The notes beneath the pieces were generated by a model. That model was not told the DNA's origin and ran no database searches. It worked only from the letters and a program-made list of their open reading frames with translations. A stretch of 32,711 bases of DNA, taken from an uncultured Verrucomicrobiota bacterium (lineage in GTDB: Bacteria > Verrucomicrobiota > Verrucomicrobiia > Limisphaerales > JADLHS01). Position numbers and translations under genes: made by a program. Positions 30,096 through 32,711 of this stretch are shown in pieces (the stretch's first letter is position 1; each line of letters opens with the position of its first letter). Location: the NCBI GenBank assembly GCA_937894935.1, contig CALAYC010000049.1, positions 1 through 32,711 of the forward strand, written 5' to 3'.

Positions 30096-30300
30096 TCAGC
30101 GCGTCTCAAGTCGCTTCGCCCAGAAAGCGGTTCGATCCAGATAATACTCCAGCGGCAACGGTTGATAATCGAGATAGGTAAAACCGGGAATTTGCTCGGC
30201 ACAGCGGGCTCAATCTGCGTGCCTTCATGCCATTTGTTGAACAAATTGCGACGTCACCCTCCAACGCAGCGGTCCACATACGAACGTAATATAATAGCTG
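30096..30300 (-). pseudogene. Decayed C-terminal remnant of a GH99-like/WbsX-type protein
   Basis: Reading the minus strand and joining frames gives LLYYVRMWTAALEGDVAI, then FNKWHEGTQIEPAVPSKFP, then GFTYLDYQPLPLEYYLDRTAF and WAKRLETR-stop (TGA at 30098-30096). This matches the typical family ending (YY..MW.AALE ... TSFNEWHEGTQIEPA ... YLDY.P..P.YYL..T..W). Two frame changes are needed: one near 30241-30250 and one at the CCC run at 30186-30188, where one lost C explains the shift. Nothing further upstream on this strand matches, so only the last 70 or so codons remain, squeezed between two plus-strand genes. Confidence 0.65.
30290..30295 (+). promoter_or_regulatory. Candidate -10 box for the anchored exported protein
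   Basis: A perfect TATAAT lies 52 bases before the ATG at 30348. No good -35 hexamer is found 16-18 bases upstream, so confidence is low. Confidence 0.25.
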
Positions 30301-30347
30301 CCGACCTTCGCATTGACGTTCGCAAATGCAGATTTCATTCTCGCGAC

Positions 30348-31058
30348 ATGCAACCCCGTTTCCTCGCGCTGCTCGGTTTGCTCTTCTGGTTCGCTCCACA
30401 ACTTCACGCGCATGATCCGTATGAAATCTCGTCCGTTGCGTATGTGTACGCGGACCGCATCGACGTGGTGGTGGATTTGGAACAGCGCACCGCGTTCAAA
30501 CTCGCAGGCATCGCACCGCCATCAGGTGAGACAGATAAACAGGCGACGACAGCTCAACTCCAACAATTTGCCGCTAACTTTTTCACCTGCACCGCAGGCA
30601 ACCATGTCCTTGAACTGCGACAGGCTCGCGTTGAATCGGGACATGATGATCACCTCCAATTGCATCTCGAATTTTCTCCCTCCTCACACCGACCGTTACA
30701 ATTCACCACACATGGTCTTGAACGCGCCGGTGATTTGCCGTACGGCACGACCTTGACGGTGCTCGACATGGAAAGTCAAAAAGTGCTCGGTCAAACGACA
30801 TTGTTCGCCAGCACGCCATCCGCCGTATTTCCTCCTCCTGCCAACGAATCCGAGTCCGCTGAATCACAATCTGAAATCACTCAGGAAACTTCCGTAGTTC
30901 CCGAAGCGTTCACCACTGCCCCACCTGCTCCACCGATAGAAGAAACAGCCACGCCAGTAGCCACTCCGGCGCGAACGACACGCTTATCTTTCCTGATCGG
31001 AATCGGCGTCATCGCACTGGTTTTTGTCATCCTCGCTGCGTGGCGGAATCGGACTTAA
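30348..31058 (+). CDS. Exported protein with C-terminal membrane anchor, unknown function
   Basis: 236 residues from the ATG at 30348; the open frame extends to 30162 but overlaps pseudogene sequence and precedes the signal peptide MQPRFLALLGLLFWFAPQLHA. After cleavage the mature protein begins HDPYEISSVAYVYADRIDVVVDLEQRT, somewhat like the extracytoplasmic start of HupE/UreJ-type proteins. Residues about 150-205 are a Pro/Glu/Ser/Thr-rich linker, followed by a single membrane helix (LSFLIGIGVIALVFVILAAW) and a short basic tail, RNRT. The topology is therefore a periplasmic domain held to the membrane at its C-terminus. No enzyme motif was seen. Confidence 0.8.
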   Translation: MQPRFLALLGLLFWFAPQLHAHDPYEISSVAYVYADRIDVVVDLEQRTAFKLAGIAPPSGETDKQATTAQLQQFAANFFTCTAGNHVLELRQARVESGHDDHLQLHLEFSPSSHRPLQFTTHGLERAGDLPYGTTLTVLDMESQKVLGQTTLFASTPSAVFPPPANESESAESQSEITQETSVVPEAFTTAPPAPPIEETATPVATPARTTRLSFLIGIGVIALVFVILAAWRNRT

Positions 31059-31111
31059 CCGACCGCAACGATTCATTTGCATCCAAACGTGACGCGTGAT
31101 AATTCCCTCGC

Positions 31112-31555
31112 ATGAAATGTCCGGCCTGCTCCCATGAATTGATGCAATTTGTCATTGGCGGCGTGACCGTGGACGCCTGCGAAGGCGGCTGCGCCGGGAT
31201 TTGGTTCGATGGCTACGAATTGCAACGCGTGGATGATCAGCACGAAATCGCCGGCGACACCGTCCTCTGCCTTCAGCGCGATCCTAAAATCGTCGTGGAC
31301 CATCAGCGCAAACGCGAATGCCCGCGCTGCCACGGCATTAAATTGCGTCGTCATTATTACAGCGCCGCAAAACTGGTCGAAGTCGATCAATGTCCCAACT
31401 GCGGCGGCTACTGGCTCGACCAGGGCGAACTGGAAAAAATCCGCGCCGAGAAAGCTCAGTCCACGCGAACTTCCGCCGCCAAACCGGTCGGTCTTTCCAT
31501 GGAAACCATCCGCTTCCTCTATCAGCAAAAGATGAATCAATCTCCGCGCACCTGA
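31112..31555 (+). CDS. Double zinc-ribbon protein (zf-TFIIB family)
   Basis: 147 residues. Two zinc ribbons of the zf-TFIIB type: CPACSHELM...ACEGGCAGIWFDGYEL (residues 3-35) and CPRCHGIKL...QCPNCGGYWLDQGEL (about 70-107). Each has two Cys pairs followed by the family's W-[FL]-D motif. The C-terminal 40 residues are polar with a short helix (METIRFLYQQKM). Members of this family are small cytosolic proteins of unknown role. It lies 53 bases after the anchored exported protein and 64 bases before the LURP-one-like gene, so the three plus-strand genes may share a transcript. Confidence 0.88.
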   Translation: MKCPACSHELMQFVIGGVTVDACEGGCAGIWFDGYELQRVDDQHEIAGDTVLCLQRDPKIVVDHQRKRECPRCHGIKLRRHYYSAAKLVEVDQCPNCGGYWLDQGELEKIRAEKAQSTRTSAAKPVGLSMETIRFLYQQKMNQSPRT

Positions 31556-31619
31556 CCGCGCGTCACAGCCCATCTGAAAACGCGTTGCTATCGCGGCGCA
31601 TTTCCCGTAACACCGCGTC

Positions 31620-32108
31620 ATGCGCTACCTGATGAAGCAAAAGCTGTTCAGCTTTGGCGACGATTTCACCATCAAAGACGAACGCGGCCACGACGTATTT
31701 TTCGTGGATGGCAAAGCGTTCACCATCGGCGACAAACTTTCCTTTCAGGACCTGAACGGCAACGAACTCGCCTTCATCCGGCAAAAGCTTTTGTCGTGGG
31801 GACCGACCTACGAAATCACACGCGGCGGTCAACTGGCCGCTATCGTGAAGAAACAACTCTTCACGTTGTTTCGCTGCAAATTCACCGTGGACGTGCCCGG
31901 ACCGGATGACCTCGAAGCACAAGGCAATTTTCTCGACCTGGAATATACTTTTCAGCGCGGCAACCGCACGGTCGCGGAGGTTTCCAAACGCTGGTTCGCG
32001 TGGAGCGATACCTACGGCGTGGACATTCGCGACGGCGAAGATGACGTGCTGATTCTCGCCAGCACGGTGGTCATCGACATGGTTTGCCATCAGGAAAGTC
32101 GCCGCTGA
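31620..32108 (+). CDS. LURP-one-related/YxjI-family protein
   Basis: 162 residues, ATG at 31620. The sequence MRYLMKQKLFSFGDDFTIKDERGHDVFFVDGKAF, then IGDKLSFQDLNGNELAFIRQKLLSWGPTYEI, follows the LOR/DUF567 (YxjI) pattern of a twelve-stranded barrel around a central helix, the fold also seen in the scramblase/Tubby C-terminal superfamily. The central section KWFAWSDTYGVDI matches the family too. The bacterial function is unknown; binding of lipid or another ligand has been suggested for the fold. It ends 317 bases before thrS, with a hairpin just after the stop. Confidence 0.88.
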   Translation: MRYLMKQKLFSFGDDFTIKDERGHDVFFVDGKAFTIGDKLSFQDLNGNELAFIRQKLLSWGPTYEITRGGQLAAIVKKQLFTLFRCKFTVDVPGPDDLEAQGNFLDLEYTFQRGNRTVAEVSKRWFAWSDTYGVDIRDGEDDVLILASTVVIDMVCHQESRR

Positions 32109-32111
32109 CGG

Positions 32112-32135
32112 CGATTCTCCGAGTGCAGAGAATCG
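32112..32135 (+). terminator. Hairpin after the LURP-one-like gene
   Basis: CGATTCTC (32112-32119) and GAGAATCG (32128-32135) form a perfect 8-bp stem with an eight-base loop, starting four bases after the stop. Only GTTTG follows, so termination would be weak. Confidence 0.4.
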
Positions 32136-32137
32136 GT

Positions 32138-32166
32138 TTGCCAATCCAACCGCTGTTCACTACCGT
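32138..32166 (+). promoter_or_regulatory. Candidate promoter of the thrS leader
   Basis: TTGCCA (32138-32143) and TACCGT (32161-32166) are separated by 17 bases. The -10 match is only three of six, but the pair resembles the candidate protease promoter (TTGCCA-17-TATCGT). Transcription would begin about ten bases before the leader-peptide start. Confidence 0.25.
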
Positions 32167-32183
32167 TTTGGCCGTTAAATGCC

Positions 32184-32213
32184 GTGAGCCGCACAACCAC
32201 AACAACGATTTAG
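32184..32213 (+). CDS. Putative threonine leader peptide of thrS
   Basis: Nine codons from a GTG: Met-Ser-Arg, then five consecutive threonine codons (ACA ACC ACA ACA ACG), then Ile and TAG. It is far below normal gene size, but its content, its position 213 bases before thrS and the hairpin plus terminator that follow give it meaning as a sensor of charged threonyl-tRNA. Weak points: the start is GTG and no Shine-Dalgarno is visible; an overlapping ATG at 32180 reads only two codons in another frame. Confidence 0.5.
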   Translation: MSRTTTTTI

Positions 32214-32278
32214 CGTTCATTCCGAAACCGGAGTGAACGCCAACGCCTCAGACCGCAAGTCCGGGGCGTTTTTGTTTC
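32213..32278 (+). promoter_or_regulatory. Candidate thrS attenuator: 12-bp hairpin followed by terminator
   Basis: Hairpin A starts at the last base of the leader stop: GCGTTCATTCCG (32213-32224), loop AAAC, CGGAGTGAACGC (32229-32240), 12 pairs with one G-U. The terminator follows: AACGCC (32242-32247) with GGCGTT (32265-32270), an inner GAC/GTC pairing, then TTTGTTT. AACGCC occurs twice in tandem (32236-32247), so GCGTT of hairpin A and GGCGTT of the terminator compete for neighbouring partners; CCGGA (32228-32232) can also pair with TCCGG (32260-32264), which would hinder the terminator. Confidence 0.6.
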
Positions 32279-32290
32279 CCGAATATATGA

Positions 32291-32408
32291 ACCGCAGAGA
32301 CGCCGAGGCGCAGAGGAATTTGGAAACCAGGAAATCAGGATTCCTGAACCGAAATCCCTTTCCGGAGTTCTTGAGTTCCAAATTGTCTTTTCTCTGCGCC
32401 TCTGCGGT
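32291..32408. repeat. 118-bp fold-back (MITE/REP-like) element
   Basis: The left arm ACCGCAGAG...GCGCAGAG (32291-32315) is matched by CTCTGCGCCTCTGCGGT (32392-32408) in inverted orientation. Inside, AATTTGGAA (32317-32325) pairs with TTCCAAATT (32376-32384), and CAGGAA/TTCCTG forms a small inner hairpin. One frame of the left arm reads NRRDAEAQR, which I know as the tell-tale false translation of a dispersed intergenic repeat found in many environmental bacteria. The right end lies 17 bases before the thrS start. Confidence 0.75.
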
Positions 32409-32425
32409 AAATTGAATGGAATTTT

Positions 32426-32711
32426 ATGGCCGACGAACAACAAGATCCGAAAGAACGTAAGACTCTCGACGAACGCGCGAAGATGACCGATCTGGAGCGC
32501 ATCCGCCACTCGTGCGCGCATGTCATGGCCACCGCCATCCTGCGCCTGTGGCCCGACGCCCAATTCGCCTACGGCCCGCCCGTCGAAAACGGCTTTTACT
32601 ACGACCTCGAATGCTCGCATCGCATCTCGCCCGACGACTTCGAAAAAATCGAAGCCGAGATGAAGAAGGAGATTAAGGCGAACAATGTTTTTGAGCGAAT
32701 CGAAGTCAGCC
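32426..32711 (+). CDS. thrS: Threonyl-tRNA synthetase, N-terminal part (runs off the window)
   Basis: 95 codons are visible from the ATG at 32426, with GGA seven bases upstream. Residues 25-95 match the ThrRS N2 editing (tRNA-SAD) domain: IRHSCAHVMATAILRLWPDAQFAYGPPVENGFYYDLE, with the HxxxH metal/editing motif at His28 and His32. ThrRS charges tRNA-Thr and hydrolyses mischarged Ser-tRNA-Thr. Only 24 residues precede this domain, while E. coli ThrRS has a TGS domain of about 60 residues there; an in-frame TAA at 32408-32410 rules out a longer start. The catalytic and anticodon-binding domains lie beyond the window. Confidence 0.95.
   Translation, partial: MADEQQDPKERKTLDERAKMTDLERIRHSCAHVMATAILRLWPDAQFAYGPPVENGFYYDLECSHRISPDDFEKIEAEMKKEIKANNVFERIEVS

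Noticed and set aside
32180..32188. ATG at 32180 as start of the thrS leader peptide
   Set aside because: It reads only Met-Pro-stop and is not in frame with the threonine codons.
32233..32415. Sixty-codon plus-strand frame upstream of thrS
   Set aside because: It runs through the terminator and the fold-back repeat; the NRRDAEAQR and CASAV stretches are the false translation of that repeat.
32109..32425. T-box riboswitch upstream of thrS
   Set aside because: No GGTGG-type T-box core or specifier stem could be found; the Thr-codon leader explains the structure better.

Overview
The window looks like part of a Verrucomicrobiota chromosome, most like the Pedosphaera/Limisphaera group. This rests on family recognition, not a database search. 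The signs are a giant exported Thr/Asn-rich protein built from CARDB, Calx-beta-like and bacterial Ig-like modules, secreted GH29 fucosidases, a DUF465/YdcH-type small protein, a verrucomicrobial-looking conserved unknown protein, and a metal permease fused to a DtxR-type repressor as in Chlamydia, which belongs to the same superphylum. No rRNA, tRNA, CRISPR array or transposase gene was seen.

Layout. Bases 1-11003 (+) hold the 3' part of one giant surface or secreted protein whose start lies outside the window. A minus-strand group follows: S41 C-terminal processing protease (13948-12602), tsaD (12571-11546) and a small cysteine-cluster protein (11525-11022). Next, still on the minus strand, is a five-gene metal-uptake operon read from 19448 down to 14289: outer-membrane beta-barrel, substrate-binding protein, ATPase, permease fused to a DtxR-type repressor, and second permease. 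Its last four genes are in the order of chlamydial ytgA-ytgB-ytgCR-ytgD. Just upstream of it, at 19499-19512, is a near-perfect DtxR-type palindrome inside the spacer of a candidate promoter, so the operon probably encodes its own metal-dependent repressor and carries its target site.

Divergent from the metal operon is uppP (undecaprenyl-diphosphate phosphatase). It is followed by a LysM/coiled-coil envelope protein (-), then a large sensor phosphatase (+) with a degenerate receiver, three PAS domains and a PP2C/SpoIIE domain, a DUF465 protein (+), and a conserved helical protein of unknown function (-).

Bases 26258-30300 form a glycan-degradation spot: two divergent exported GH29-type fucosidases and a decayed, frameshifted tail of a GH99-like/WbsX-type protein. 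After that come a membrane-anchored exported protein, a zinc-ribbon protein, a LURP-one/YxjI-like protein and the start of thrS.

The strongest new-looking element is in front of thrS. A nine-codon open frame with five consecutive threonine codons (32184-32213) runs directly into a 12-bp hairpin and then a U-tailed terminator. This is the layout of a ribosome-mediated threonine attenuator, placed on threonyl-tRNA synthetase. A 118-bp fold-back repeat lies between the attenuator and the thrS start. The ThrRS itself appears to lack the usual N-terminal TGS domain.
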